A stretch of DNA of 64,000 nucleotides from Clostridium sp. Marseille-P2415. GTDB lineage: Bacteria > Bacillota > Clostridia > Lachnospirales > Lachnospiraceae. Location: contig NZ_LT732526.1 in assembly GCF_900155545.1 (NCBI RefSeq), positions 1,031,050-1,095,049 on the forward strand, given 5' to 3'. A program made the translations under genes and the position numbers. The stretch's first letter is position 1; every line of letters begins with the position of its first letter. The notes under the pieces were generated by a model. The model had not been told where the DNA came from. It saw nothing but the letters and a program-made list of their open reading frames with translations, and did no database searches. Shown in pieces: positions 1 to 8,252 of this stretch.

Positions 1-771
1 TTCAAAGCCTGCCAGGTAATCATCTGCATACACTACCAGAAAACTCATTCCCGTTCCGCGTTTCTCAAAGTATGCTTTGTACCACAACACCAGCACATGG
101 TGCATGTAGATATTTGCCAATATCGGACTGATGATATTTCCTTGGGCGGATCCCCATTCATTCGTCTGATACCTCCCTTCTTCCAGCACTCCTGCTTTCA
201 GATACTTCTTTATCAGCCAGAGTATGTTCGGGTCTTTGATGTAGTATTCAACGAACTTCATTGTCCATTCGTGACTCATATGGTCGAAGAAACCTTTGAT
301 ATCTGCATCTACAACATAGTTGATACGCTTTCGCACGATACTGATACACATTTCTTTGATTGCCATATGACAGTCGCGTTTCGGCCGGAATCCGTACATG
401 TTCTCCTGAAACTTTGGTTCATATACCGCTTCCAATATCTTCTTTAGTCCTAATTGCACAATTTTATCTTCATAGACTGCAATACCCAGTGGACGCTTCT
501 TTCCATTTGCTTTCGGTATATACACCCGCAGGGTCGGTTTCGGCTTATATGCCTTGTTCCTAAGTCTTTTCACCAGATTTCTGATGTTTTCTCTTAAGTT
601 TTGGCTGTATTCCTCTTTTGTTATTCCATCGACTCCTGTTGCTTTCTTTCCGTCTAATTCTTTATGGCATTGAAGCAATAGTTCCTCATTCAGCAAGTGA
701 TACAGTGATGTAAATACCGGTCGGCTTTCATGAGCCGATTTGTCTGCTATTCTTTCTAATTTCGTTTGCAT
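1..771 (-). CDS. ltrA: Group II intron reverse transcriptase/maturase, C-terminus beyond window
   Basis: The open frame runs from an ATG at 771, preceded by GGAGGATAA, to the window edge without a stop (257 codons). It shows the N-terminal reverse transcriptase blocks in order: the start of the fingers (KKATGVDGIT), YIPKANGKKRPLGI, YGFRPKRDCH, then the palm segment DADIKGFFD, QGNIISPILANIY and the catalytic YADD box at residues 248-251. The thumb, maturase (X) and any endonuclease domain are outside. The protein helps the intron splice and copies it into DNA at new sites. Nothing in the visible part is broken, so it may be active. Confidence 0.95.
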   Translation of the reverse strand, partial: MQTKLERIADKSAHESRPVFTSLYHLLNEELLLQCHKELDGKKATGVDGITKEEYSQNLRENIRNLVKRLRNKAYKPKPTLRVYIPKANGKKRPLGIAVYEDKIVQLGLKKILEAVYEPKFQENMYGFRPKRDCHMAIKEMCISIVRKRINYVVDADIKGFFDHMSHEWTMKFVEYYIKDPNILWLIKKYLKAGVLEEGRYQTNEWGSAQGNIISPILANIYMHHVLVLWYKAYFEKRGTGMSFLVVYADDYLAGFE

Positions 772-1272
772 TTATCCTCCCGCCCCTGAGTGCGGTAAAT
801 GTGCCCTCAGAAAGAGTGTTATTATGCACTCCCCTTCCCTCCGCCATCATTACTGGCTTCTTTGGTACTATGAGAGTGTCCGACTGCCTGTGACTCCTTT
901 GATTTCCTCCTTGTCATCGTTGTACGTCATACCTGCATGCAGCAGTTATCTGCTTTGCAGGAAATCACAGGCTCTCTCCAGTTGACTGATTAGTCATTGT
1001 AAAACATGATTGGCCCTTGGACTCCGTCAAAGCCATAACAAACTCGCTTAACGCTTGTTATGATGTTGCCTTCCGCATGGATAAACTGCGTCGGCCTTTA
1101 AGACTTTGTAAAATTTCGAAGCTCGATAGCATTGCAACCCTGTTTCCTGACTGTCTACGCTTAGCCTTGCCTGTTACCAGACAACACCCAAGACTCGCTA
1201 ACGGTGGCTCGCTACGCCTTGCCGTATGGGATTTCCACCCACTAAACCAATCGCCCTTTTCTGGACGCGCTC
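772..1272 (-). ncRNA. Group II intron RNA, domains I to IV (5' portion)
   Basis: This stretch has no convincing reading frame on either strand. On the minus strand it is rich in short stems and purine runs, as expected for the folded domain I-III core of a group II ribozyme, and it ends in the ribosome binding site GGAGGATAA of the maturase, normally inside domain IV. No individual domain was folded by hand; the assignment rests on position between the intron 5' end and the reverse transcriptase. Confidence 0.6.
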
Positions 1273-2125
1273 ATCCCTTCACAGCCCCGGTTGTCAATCC
1301 ATCTACAATCTGGTTGCTGAAAATACTGTACACTGCTATGGTAGGTGCAATTGCTATGATTATGGCCGCAAACATCTGCACATAATTTGTCGCATAAGGA
1401 CCAACAAAATAGGTCAGAGTAACCGGTAATGTCTTTTTCATTGAATCTGAAATAAATACCATTGCTAAAAGAAGTTCATTCCAGTTACCTACAAAAGTCA
1501 TAATGCCTGCCACGAACATTCCAACTCTGGATAGAGGTAAAGCTATTTTTGCAAAACAACCATAAATAGAACAACCATCGATACAGGCGGCTTCAAACAT
1601 TTCATTTGGCATACTCTTAAAAAATCCTGCCAGCAAAAAGATTGTCATCGGAAGCGAAAATGTGATGTAAGGAATGACCAGACCGATCAAATGATTGGTT
1701 AGCTGCCATTTTGAAAAACGTACGAAAAGAGGAATCAATACACAATGGACCGGCACCATCATCCCGATCAGGAAATATTGCATGGCAAACGGTAAGAACC
1801 TCCATCTCATCCTGGCAATAGCAAAGGCCGCCATGGAACCGATCAATAAACTGATAACCAGCGCACTTCCACAGACAATCATGGAATTCAAGGTCGCTAG
1901 CCCCAGTTTTCCATTTGTCCACGCAAATATATAGTTTCCAAGCTGCAGTATTTTGGGGATCGAAAACGGTGATGTTAATACTTCCCGGTTTGTTTTTAAC
2001 GAAACACTGAGCATCCAAAGCAATGGGAACAGATATATAAAAGCCAGAATGGTAAGCGCGATATAGAGGAATATACTGACAGCGGTTATGGGTTTTCTTT
2101 GTCTTTCCATTTTATTTGTTTTCAT
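1271..2125 (-). CDS. Carbohydrate ABC transporter permease (MalG/AraQ type)
   Basis: This inner-membrane permease (284 aa) of a CUT1 sugar importer has six hydrophobic segments and, near residues 190-205, the EAA loop (EAACIDGCSIYGCF...P) that contacts the ATPase. The ATG at 2125 is preferred over an in-frame GTG three bases upstream because AGGAGG is better spaced to it. The C-terminus GLTTGAVKG is the usual end of this family, so the protein looks complete even though its TGA overlaps the first bases of the group II intron. It follows the partner permease by 11 bases. No ATPase gene is present in the window; such importers often share one MsmX-type ATPase encoded elsewhere. Confidence 0.93.
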   Translation of the reverse strand: MKTNKMERQRKPITAVSIFLYIALTILAFIYLFPLLWMLSVSLKTNREVLTSPFSIPKILQLGNYIFAWTNGKLGLATLNSMIVCGSALVISLLIGSMAAFAIARMRWRFLPFAMQYFLIGMMVPVHCVLIPLFVRFSKWQLTNHLIGLVIPYITFSLPMTIFLLAGFFKSMPNEMFEAACIDGCSIYGCFAKIALPLSRVGMFVAGIMTFVGNWNELLLAMVFISDSMKKTLPVTLTYFVGPYATNYVQMFAAIIIAIAPTIAVYSIFSNQIVDGLTTGAVKG

Positions 2126-2136
2126 CACTCCACCTC

Positions 2137-3024
2137 CTAAGTCTCATAAGTTTCTGCTTTTATGAATTTATTAATAAGAAGCGTTACAATTAAGCATAAA
2201 ATGAGCAATATAATAGAGATTGCACTGGCATATCCATACTTATAGTACTTAAATCCCTGCGTATATAAGTGTGATGCCAATACTTCTGTTATATGGTTCG
2301 GACCGCCCTGTGTCATATTGTAAATCAAGTCAAAGAATTTTAAAGAACCAATGCAATTTAACGAAAGCGTAGTAACTAACATTGGCTTGATCAAGGGCAT
2401 GGTAATATAACGGAAAGACTGTGCTTTTGATGCTCCGTCAATATAGGAAGCTTCAGAGATATCTTTTGATATACCGCTGATCTGTGCCATATAAAGCATC
2501 ATTGTCTGTCCGACATATTGCCAAAGTGCTACAAATCCAATTACCCACATGGGCAGGGAAATAAAACCGCCGGTAGAAAACAGCCAGTTCGGCCCTTTTA
2601 TTCCGAAATAGCTTAGAAGCTGGTTAATTCCTATTTTGGGATTGAATAAAAATGCCCATAACAGACCCAGCGCAGCTGAGGATAATACACAAGGAAGATA
2701 ATAAATATTTTTGAATAAATTTCTGCCTATTTTTATGTTTGTTAATAAAACTGCAAGCAACAGTCCAAGGAACTGCTGTGTTATTGCAGAAAAAAGCATG
2801 AAGAATATGGAGTTTTTCAGAGCAATCTTCATCGTATTATCATTTATAAATAAATTTATGTAATTTTTAAACCCGACAAATTCTGGTTTCGTAAGTCCTG
2901 AGTAGTCACATAATGAATAATAGATAACCTGAATAATCGGAATAAATAAAATCAGTGTAAACAAAAGGAATGCCGGTGCAATAAAAATCACAGCCGCTTT
3001 TTTATCTTCCAATAGCTTATTCAT
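2137..3024 (-). CDS. Carbohydrate ABC transporter permease (MalF/UgpA type)
   Basis: First permease (295 aa) of the CUT1 sugar importer. It has six predicted membrane segments and the EAA loop EASYIDGASKAQSFRYITMPL in its C-terminal half. The start at 3024 (MNKLLED) is chosen because AAGGAGGACAAT lies directly before it; an upstream in-frame ATG at 3054 has no ribosome binding site. It lies between the binding-protein gene and the second permease, all in one direction. The substrate cannot be read from sequence; the family carries mono- and oligosaccharides. Confidence 0.93.
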   Translation of the reverse strand: MNKLLEDKKAAVIFIAPAFLLFTLILFIPIIQVIYYSLCDYSGLTKPEFVGFKNYINLFINDNTMKIALKNSIFFMLFSAITQQFLGLLLAVLLTNIKIGRNLFKNIYYLPCVLSSAALGLLWAFLFNPKIGINQLLSYFGIKGPNWLFSTGGFISLPMWVIGFVALWQYVGQTMMLYMAQISGISKDISEASYIDGASKAQSFRYITMPLIKPMLVTTLSLNCIGSLKFFDLIYNMTQGGPNHITEVLASHLYTQGFKYYKYGYASAISIILLILCLIVTLLINKFIKAETYET

Positions 3025-3118
3025 ATTGTCCTCCTTGCAGATAATGGAAAGCATGTTTTTTCATAACGAAGGTATACGAATGCCTGATTACATCGTATAC
3101 CTCCAAAAATTCTATAAA

Positions 3119-4480
3119 TTATTTATTCCGTACATTTTTTTCATAAAAATCCTGCACTTTTTGGAATGCTTCTTCAGCGGTAGCATTTCCAAGAAAGATA
3201 TCTACCATAGCATCATCAAAAACATCCCCTGCCTCTACGCTTGCCAGTGATTCATTATAGAATCCCAGTGTACCTGTTACATTTTTCATAATATCGCTGA
3301 TGTAAGAAAACTGTTTTGGCGCTTTATTGTAATCAATTTCTACATTTGTTACAGGAATTTTACCTGCTGTTTCTGCGGTATATTTCTGAGAGGTTTCATC
3401 GGTGAACATTTTCATTAATGCAATAGAAGCTTCCGGATGCTTTGTGGTTGCGCTCATGACCAGATTGTCTGTTTTTACGATCATGCGGTTGGGATCTGCT
3501 GCTCCGTTGATTCCCGGGAATTGGAATACACCGCATTTGTCTTCAAATTCCGGATTGTTCCCATTGATCTGAGCGATTGCCCATGAGCCTTGCACAAGCA
3601 TTGCAGCATCTCCATTATAGAAGTTTGCAGTGGACTGGTCATTGGAATCCCCGGCGGCAGTATCCTGGAAGTACTGGGAAAGCTCTTTTAACTTGTTTCC
3701 GGCATCAAGGAAGCTCTCGCTCGTCCAGTCAAGTGTTCCTGCATTTGCGCCGGTTAAATTATCCGGGCCGCCTTCTCTGTCACAAAGATATCCGGCAATC
3801 ATGGACAAGCACCATGGAGTGCCGGCGGAACAGGAAATCGGTGTATAGCCTGCATCTTTTATTTTCTTACATACATCAATCAATTCATCATAGGTCTTTG
3901 GCACTTCTGCGCCGGCCTTTTCGAAGATTTCGGTATTGTAAAATACACAGGCGGCTGCAAAGTTAGTCGGAACTGCCATAATCTTTCCATCATAGGTGAT
4001 TCTTTCAAAAATTCCATCAGTGAATGTCTGATACCAGCCGGATTCCTGATTCTGTAAAATATCTGTTAAGTCTGCTGCCACACCGGAATCTACATACTGA
4101 GTCAGGTTTGGACCCGGGTTGCATATGAATACGTCCGGTGTTTGGCCAGCCGCTATCAGCGCATTTAATTTTGTATCATATTCTTCCAGATTTGTTGTGA
4201 CCACGTTGCAATAATATTTTCCCTTATACTGTTCATTAAAACGATCAATTACTTTTTTATAGCCTTTGCTGACCAAATCTTCTGTCGCTTCCAAGTCATC
4301 CCAAAACATCCATGTAATTTGTTCTTCATCCCCGGTTGCTTTGACCGTTTCTGCAGAACTCTCTGCAGAGCTTCCTGACGAGCTTTCTGCAGAGCCCGTA
4401 TCAGTTGATACGCCGCACCCGGAGAGCAGCCCCATTATAAGCCCGGCTGTTAAAAAAACTGAAATGAATCCCTTTTTCAT
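3119..4480 (-). CDS. Extracellular sugar-binding lipoprotein of ABC importer
   Basis: Substrate-binding protein (453 aa) of the importer. The N-terminus is a lipoprotein signal peptide with lipobox LLSGC, followed by a Ser/Glu-rich linker (SSGSSAESSAE) and a family-1 solute-binding domain (WMFWDDLEAT..., later WAIAQINGNNPEFEDKCGVFQFPG). It should be anchored on the outer face of the membrane and deliver a sugar to the two permeases encoded downstream. The ATG at 4480 is used because GAGGAGG sits six bases upstream; an ATG at 4495 overlaps that site. It is transcribed away from the AraC gene across a 316-bp AT-rich gap, which suggests AraC control. Confidence 0.93.
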   Translation of the reverse strand: MKKGFISVFLTAGLIMGLLSGCGVSTDTGSAESSSGSSAESSAETVKATGDEEQITWMFWDDLEATEDLVSKGYKKVIDRFNEQYKGKYYCNVVTTNLEEYDTKLNALIAAGQTPDVFICNPGPNLTQYVDSGVAADLTDILQNQESGWYQTFTDGIFERITYDGKIMAVPTNFAAACVFYNTEIFEKAGAEVPKTYDELIDVCKKIKDAGYTPISCSAGTPWCLSMIAGYLCDREGGPDNLTGANAGTLDWTSESFLDAGNKLKELSQYFQDTAAGDSNDQSTANFYNGDAAMLVQGSWAIAQINGNNPEFEDKCGVFQFPGINGAADPNRMIVKTDNLVMSATTKHPEASIALMKMFTDETSQKYTAETAGKIPVTNVEIDYNKAPKQFSYISDIMKNVTGTLGFYNESLASVEAGDVFDDAMVDIFLGNATAEEAFQKVQDFYEKNVRNK

Positions 4481-4708
4481 ACCTTTCCTCCTCAATTTAT
4501 ATTCGCGTTTATTTGATACTTTTACTTTAGCAGAAACCTATCATGATTTCTTTAAAATTATTGCCTCTGTGTTGTTAATTATTGCTATTATTCATTTTTC
4601 ATTTTTATAAGTTTTTTTATGTTATACACAAAATATGTTTAATTATTCTTGCGTTTTTATAATTTTTAATCATTAAGATTTACAAAAATAATACTTTTAT
4701 ATTTAATA

Positions 4709-4737
4709 TTGAAATTTTAATGCATATATTTTATAAT
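4709..4737 (+). promoter_or_regulatory. Sigma-A promoter of the AraC regulator gene
   Basis: TTGAAA (4709-4714) and TATAAT (4732-4737) are separated by 17 bases and lead to the AraC start at 4797 with a leader of about 50 nt. The rest of the 4481-4796 divergent gap is very AT-rich; no clear promoter for the binding-protein gene and no obvious catabolite-repression site were found in it. Confidence 0.65.
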
Positions 4738-4796
4738 ATTTTTTAAATGATAAAGCAATTTTTTGAAGCAATATTTTTCGCAAAGGGGCCATTTAA

Positions 4797-5657
4797 ATGA
4801 TAGAAAATCTAAAAGGAATCCACGAAACGGTTAACTATAAAGAATATACCAATATACGCCTTTATGATAACACAGAGGCAGAAGACTATCCCTCACACTG
4901 GCATACTCCTCTTGAAATTATTATGCCTCTTACAAATACATACTCCGTTTTGTATAACTCACATGCTTTTGAACTGAAACCGGGTGAAATCATCTTAATT
5001 TGTCCGGGAGTGATCCACTCTCTAAAGGCACCTAAGGCGGGAAGACGGATTATTTTTCAGGCAGAACTTCCAATGTTTCATGAAATGAAAGAATTAGAGT
5101 CTATCCTGTTCCTGTTGAATCCAACCTTTATTATCACTCCTGAAACCTTCCCTGCAATACATGATAAACTCTATCACTGCATGCTTGAAATAATGGAGGA
5201 ATACAAAAAAGATTTACCGCTTACCGAAACTAAGATATACTCAATGCTTTTAGAAATGTTTGCATTAATCGGCCGCAATCATACCGAAAATGTGCACTTA
5301 TTGGATGCTGCAAACATCCGGCAAAAGAAATATACGGAAAAGTTTATTTTTATATGCAATTATATCAGCAGCCACTGCACGGAAGAACTGACCTTAGAAG
5401 AAGTGGCTTCTTTGGCTGGTTTCAGTAAATATCATTTTACCCGCCTGTTCAAACAATTTACGAATGTATCCTTTTACAAATATGTAAATAAAAAACGGAT
5501 TGCCATTGCCGAAACATTGCTGATTAATCCTCAGCTTTCCATTACAGAAGTTGCTCTGCGTTCCGGTTTTTCCAGCCAATCCGCTTTTATTCGCATGTTT
5601 AAAATAATAAAATCCTGTACTCCGACTGAGTTCCGTCAGATGTACACTCAAAGTTAA
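4797..5657 (+). CDS. AraC family transcriptional regulator with cupin sensor
   Basis: A 286-aa regulator. The N-terminal half (about residues 20-150) is an AraC-type cupin sensor with the typical SHWHTPLEI strand and LKPGEIILICPG turn. Residues about 185-286 carry two helix-turn-helix motifs (LEEVASLAGFSKYHFTRLFKQ and ITEVALRSGFSSQSAFIRMFK). AAAGGGG precedes the ATG. It is divergent from the sugar ABC transporter genes and most likely activates them when the sugar is sensed. That is the usual arrangement, but it is inferred from position only. Confidence 0.93.
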   Translation: MIENLKGIHETVNYKEYTNIRLYDNTEAEDYPSHWHTPLEIIMPLTNTYSVLYNSHAFELKPGEIILICPGVIHSLKAPKAGRRIIFQAELPMFHEMKELESILFLLNPTFIITPETFPAIHDKLYHCMLEIMEEYKKDLPLTETKIYSMLLEMFALIGRNHTENVHLLDAANIRQKKYTEKFIFICNYISSHCTEELTLEEVASLAGFSKYHFTRLFKQFTNVSFYKYVNKKRIAIAETLLINPQLSITEVALRSGFSSQSAFIRMFKIIKSCTPTEFRQMYTQS

Positions 5658-5850
5658 TCATTATATAGCGGCTTTACTGGATAGCAAAACTAAAAAAGGA
5701 ATTCATAGATCGAAGTAAAAAAGCATTCAAAAAGAGCTGGACACCAGCTGATTTTAATCAACTGGTGCGACAGCCCCATAAAAAAGTATTACAGATGATT
5801 ATATATAAAAGTACATTATCCAGCTTTCATGGAATCCAAGATACATTCAA

Positions 5851-6030
5851 TTATCTGGCTAAATATTTTTCCGCCTTTTTATATGCGTTAGCATAACGAT
5901 AATGATTCTCTTCTATCCTATTATCGGCTTCTTTTACTAATTCTTCATATTTTTTACCAGTTTTTAATTTTCCTTTTCTTGCACCTTGTATTCCTTTTTG
6001 AGAAGCCTGACTCAAAATAAGTTTTGCCAT
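5851..6030 (-). CDS. Small basic protein of unknown function
   Basis: A 59-aa lysine-rich soluble protein that I do not recognise. It begins MAKLILSQASQKGIQGARKG and the C-terminal half looks helical and charged (YEELVKEADNRIEENH). The ATG at 6030 is preferred over one at 6036 because AAGGAG is six bases upstream of it. It lies in the AT-rich patch next to the structured repeat, downstream of the peptidase/winged-helix operon and in the same direction. A good ribosome binding site is the main support. On the opposite strand a 75-codon frame without a start codon (5669-5896) overlaps its end. Confidence 0.55.
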   Translation of the reverse strand: MAKLILSQASQKGIQGARKGKLKTGKKYEELVKEADNRIEENHYRYANAYKKAEKYLAR

Positions 6031-6100
6031 ATTCATCTCCTTCTTTCTCTACACTCTTATTATTATATGAATCTCACGATATAAATGCAAGTAATTTGTA

Positions 6101-6190
6101 TTTACGCGGGCAACGAGCCAAATACAAGCTGGCTTGCATCTGGCGACTGCCGCGATAACTTAGAAACTCGCAAAGCGTGTTTCTAAGTTA
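6101..6190 (-). repeat. Dispersed two-hairpin palindromic repeat, copy A
   Basis: Read on the minus strand the element starts at the stop codon of the gene before it. Hairpin 1 is TAACTTAGAAAC-aCGCtttGCGa-GTTTCTAAGTTA, a 12-bp perfect outer stem. Hairpin 2 pairs GCGGCA..GCCAgATgCAAGC with GCTTGtATtTGGC..TTGCCCGC. A second copy lies at 45861-45955 on the other strand. The internal segments are almost identical in the two copies, while the outer stem of hairpin 1 and the tip of hairpin 2 differ yet stay complementary. It could be a REP/MITE-like element or a structured RNA. Confidence 0.85.
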
Positions 6191-6751
6191 GTGTTTCCGA
6201 ATCAGGATTGCTTCACACATGCTATATTTTCCAGCTTCTAACTTAATTGTACCAATTTTTTCAAGTTTACTCAATGCCGTCTTTACATCTTTTTTATTAA
6301 TTTCGATATTAATTTCCTCCGTCTTAACTGTTTCAATGTAATCAATAATTTCTTCGCACGTTGCACTACGCAATCTATATAAGCTAAATAAAACTACTGC
6401 CTCATTTTCATTAAGCTTGACCTCCATGTCAGAGATAAGAAATACAATTGCCTTTAATAATGTCAATACCAGCCATATTCCTTTCGCATCGAGTAATGAC
6501 TTAAATGAAAATATTGAATTAAATGCAAATTTTAAATTAATTCTTATATTACTAGGTTTTACACTCACTGCGGATGACATATCTTTGGAATCTAATATTG
6601 CCACTGAAGCTGTTGGTGGTTCTGGTTCTAATAATTCCATACTTCCACGAATCAAACTATTAACCGTTACCATATCTAACTCATGCTCTTTTACAAATGA
6701 TTTAAGCATATTTTCAATTGCCGTATACTCTGGCGCAATGTAACTTGACAT
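6188..6751 (-). CDS. Unknown protein with winged-helix-like C-terminus
   Basis: A 187-aa protein that I cannot place in a family. Residues about 60-110 are hydrophobic in patches (FNSIFSFKSLL, GIWLVLTLLKAIVFLI). Residues about 115-185 read like a winged helix: NENEAVVLFSLYRL, then CEEIIDYI, then KKDVKTALSKLEKIGTIKLEAGKY, which is a recognition-helix and wing pattern. It starts 12 bases after the stop of the cysteine-peptidase-like gene with AGGAGG before its ATG, so the two form an operon. Its stop codon is the first triplet of repeat copy A. The base composition is AT-rich compared with the flanking metabolic genes. Confidence 0.75.
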   Translation of the reverse strand: MSSYIAPEYTAIENMLKSFVKEHELDMVTVNSLIRGSMELLEPEPPTASVAILDSKDMSSAVSVKPSNIRINLKFAFNSIFSFKSLLDAKGIWLVLTLLKAIVFLISDMEVKLNENEAVVLFSLYRLRSATCEEIIDYIETVKTEEINIEINKKDVKTALSKLEKIGTIKLEAGKYSMCEAILIRKH

Positions 6752-6763
6752 TTATATTTCCTC

Positions 6764-8179
6764 CTAATATATCTGTTCAAGATTATTCGTGTACATTCTA
6801 TATGGATTCATCTTTACCTTTACAGAATAAACAATATTCGGATCATTATCATAATCTCTATATTCAATTCTTTCCAAATCATGCCGTAATATCCACGGTT
6901 CGGCTTCCCAGGTTGCACTGGTCGCATCAATAATGATTTTACCTGATGTCAGATGATTTTTATAGTTTTCTATTCCAGATAAATCGATACACCATACAAA
7001 CTTTGGTAATGAAAGATTAATTACAGCATCTTTTAGTTCCTGAGTCATCGTTTCGGATTCTGCGGCATTACGCTTTAATGAATTAGAAGATGCAATGTAT
7101 ATTCTGCATACATTTATTTCTTCCCAATTCATTACTTTCGCCTTAATCCATGTTAGCATACGTGCATATACTTCACTATATACTAATTGCATCTGGTTGT
7201 ATAAAGGTACAACTGCATAATATAGCTCATTAATTCCATATTCTACATCACTTTCCTTATTTGGTAAACCTACTGGAACCTCCATATAAGGAAAATATCG
7301 ATCATCCATTACATAAATTGAACTTATCAGCCTTGTATGAGGTATGACTTTTACCTCTTTATCTGCTAGTTGTTCTATCATTTCCGTATTCTCTAATATG
7401 CTATAATTGATTTTGCCATGTCCAATGATGGATATTGCATGTTCTAATGGTGATAAAAAACCTACCATCGGGAGTCCTGATTCAATATACGACATTATTT
7501 CATCAATAAATTGGTAATCAATTCGTTTTTCTCCTCCCACTATTAAGGGACTGAAACCATACTCTTTGAAGATATCAGAAATTTGAACTGGATTCAATCC
7601 TAAGGAAGGTGTTTTCCTTCCCCAATCATTTTTTATTTTTTCTACGATGCTTCCTATTGTTGTATCCGCATAATTCTTATATTTGTTTCCAAAATATCGG
7701 ATTACGGTCCATGTAGCTGTGTGCGCACAGACTGAAATATCAGTTTGCTGGCGCTGCCAGGGAAAGCATTTAATATCAAAATTTTGTCCTGAAATATGGG
7801 CTTCATATTTTTCAAGCATTAAATATGCTTCTTTATCCAGTAACAAATGGGGATCAATATAAGTTTTTCCAAGCTTTGTCCCACTAACAGTCGGACGTAA
7901 TGTGATATAACCATAATAATTATCAGCCTTTTCCAAGTGTAGTCTACAACAGCATTTTTCATATTTTTTAAATTTCTGTGAATAATGTTCGTAATATGTA
8001 CTTAAATAATCGCTATCATAATATGGATATTCTATCGTGATGGTATCACACTTCAAACCCACATAATTTCTTAAACGCTCTATTACATCATTATCTATTA
8101 AATATGTAGGGATTTCCCTTTTTAGTACTTCATCATAATCTCTCTCACTTTTAATAGTAATAACTGTAAATTTAATCAC
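6764..8179 (-). CDS. C39/papain-like cysteine peptidase-fold protein
   Basis: A 471-aa protein whose middle part carries papain/C39-type motifs: the oxyanion glutamine and nucleophile in RQQTDISVCAHTATW (Cys about 151), the histidine in SPLEHAISIIGHG (about 247) and an acidic pair in IYVMDDRY (about 292). A 140-residue N-terminal region and a 180-residue C-terminal region have no fold that I recognise. There is no signal peptide or ABC module, so it is not a bacteriocin exporter peptidase. The start is taken as GTG at 8179 with AGGAG seven bases upstream; the ATG at 8200 would begin about five bases from the predicted transcription start. It is the first gene of an operon with the winged-helix-like protein. 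Confidence 0.75.
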   Translation of the reverse strand: MIKFTVITIKSERDYDEVLKREIPTYLIDNDVIERLRNYVGLKCDTITIEYPYYDSDYLSTYYEHYSQKFKKYEKCCCRLHLEKADNYYGYITLRPTVSGTKLGKTYIDPHLLLDKEAYLMLEKYEAHISGQNFDIKCFPWQRQQTDISVCAHTATWTVIRYFGNKYKNYADTTIGSIVEKIKNDWGRKTPSLGLNPVQISDIFKEYGFSPLIVGGEKRIDYQFIDEIMSYIESGLPMVGFLSPLEHAISIIGHGKINYSILENTEMIEQLADKEVKVIPHTRLISSIYVMDDRYFPYMEVPVGLPNKESDVEYGINELYYAVVPLYNQMQLVYSEVYARMLTWIKAKVMNWEEINVCRIYIASSNSLKRNAAESETMTQELKDAVINLSLPKFVWCIDLSGIENYKNHLTSGKIIIDATSATWEAEPWILRHDLERIEYRDYDNDPNIVYSVKVKMNPYRMYTNNLEQIY

Positions 8180-8211
8180 TTTTGATCTCCTGACAAACAT
8201 GTTATAGTTTT

Positions 8212-8240
8212 ATTGTATTTCATATTTTATTAATTTTCAA
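8212..8240 (-). promoter_or_regulatory. Sigma-A promoter of the peptidase/winged-helix operon
   Basis: On the minus strand TTGAAA (8240-8235) and TACAAT (8217-8212) are 17 bases apart. Transcription would begin near 8205, leaving a leader of about 25 nt to the GTG at 8179, which supports that start. The promoter lies just upstream of, and divergent from, the AraC remnant on the plus strand. Confidence 0.6.
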
Positions 8241-8252
8241 CATATTTATTTT

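Larger units (their letters stand above)
1..1272 (-). mobile_element. Group II intron, 5' part (runs off left edge)
   Basis: A bacterial group II intron lies on the minus strand and continues beyond position 1. The 5' end is placed near 1272, where the minus-strand text GAGCGCGTCCAGAAAAGGG resembles the start of Ll.LtrB-type introns (GUGCG, then CCAGA and AGGG); the second base would be A instead of U. About 500 nt without a gene (772-1272) follow and should be the RNA domains upstream of the intron-encoded protein; then the maturase begins. Domains V and VI, the 3' end and the 3' exon are outside the window. The insertion falls exactly at the stop codon of the ABC permease, so it separates that operon from whatever followed. 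Confidence 0.8.

Noticed and set aside
97-985. Plus-strand frames over the left edge
   Set aside because: They are antisense shadows of the group II intron reverse transcriptase and intron RNA.
5669-5896. 75-codon plus-strand frame without start codon (contains SWTPADFNQLVRQPHKK)
   Set aside because: It has no start near a ribosome binding site, matches nothing I recognise and overlaps the better supported 59-aa gene on the other strand. It may be a decayed gene fragment, but this cannot be shown.
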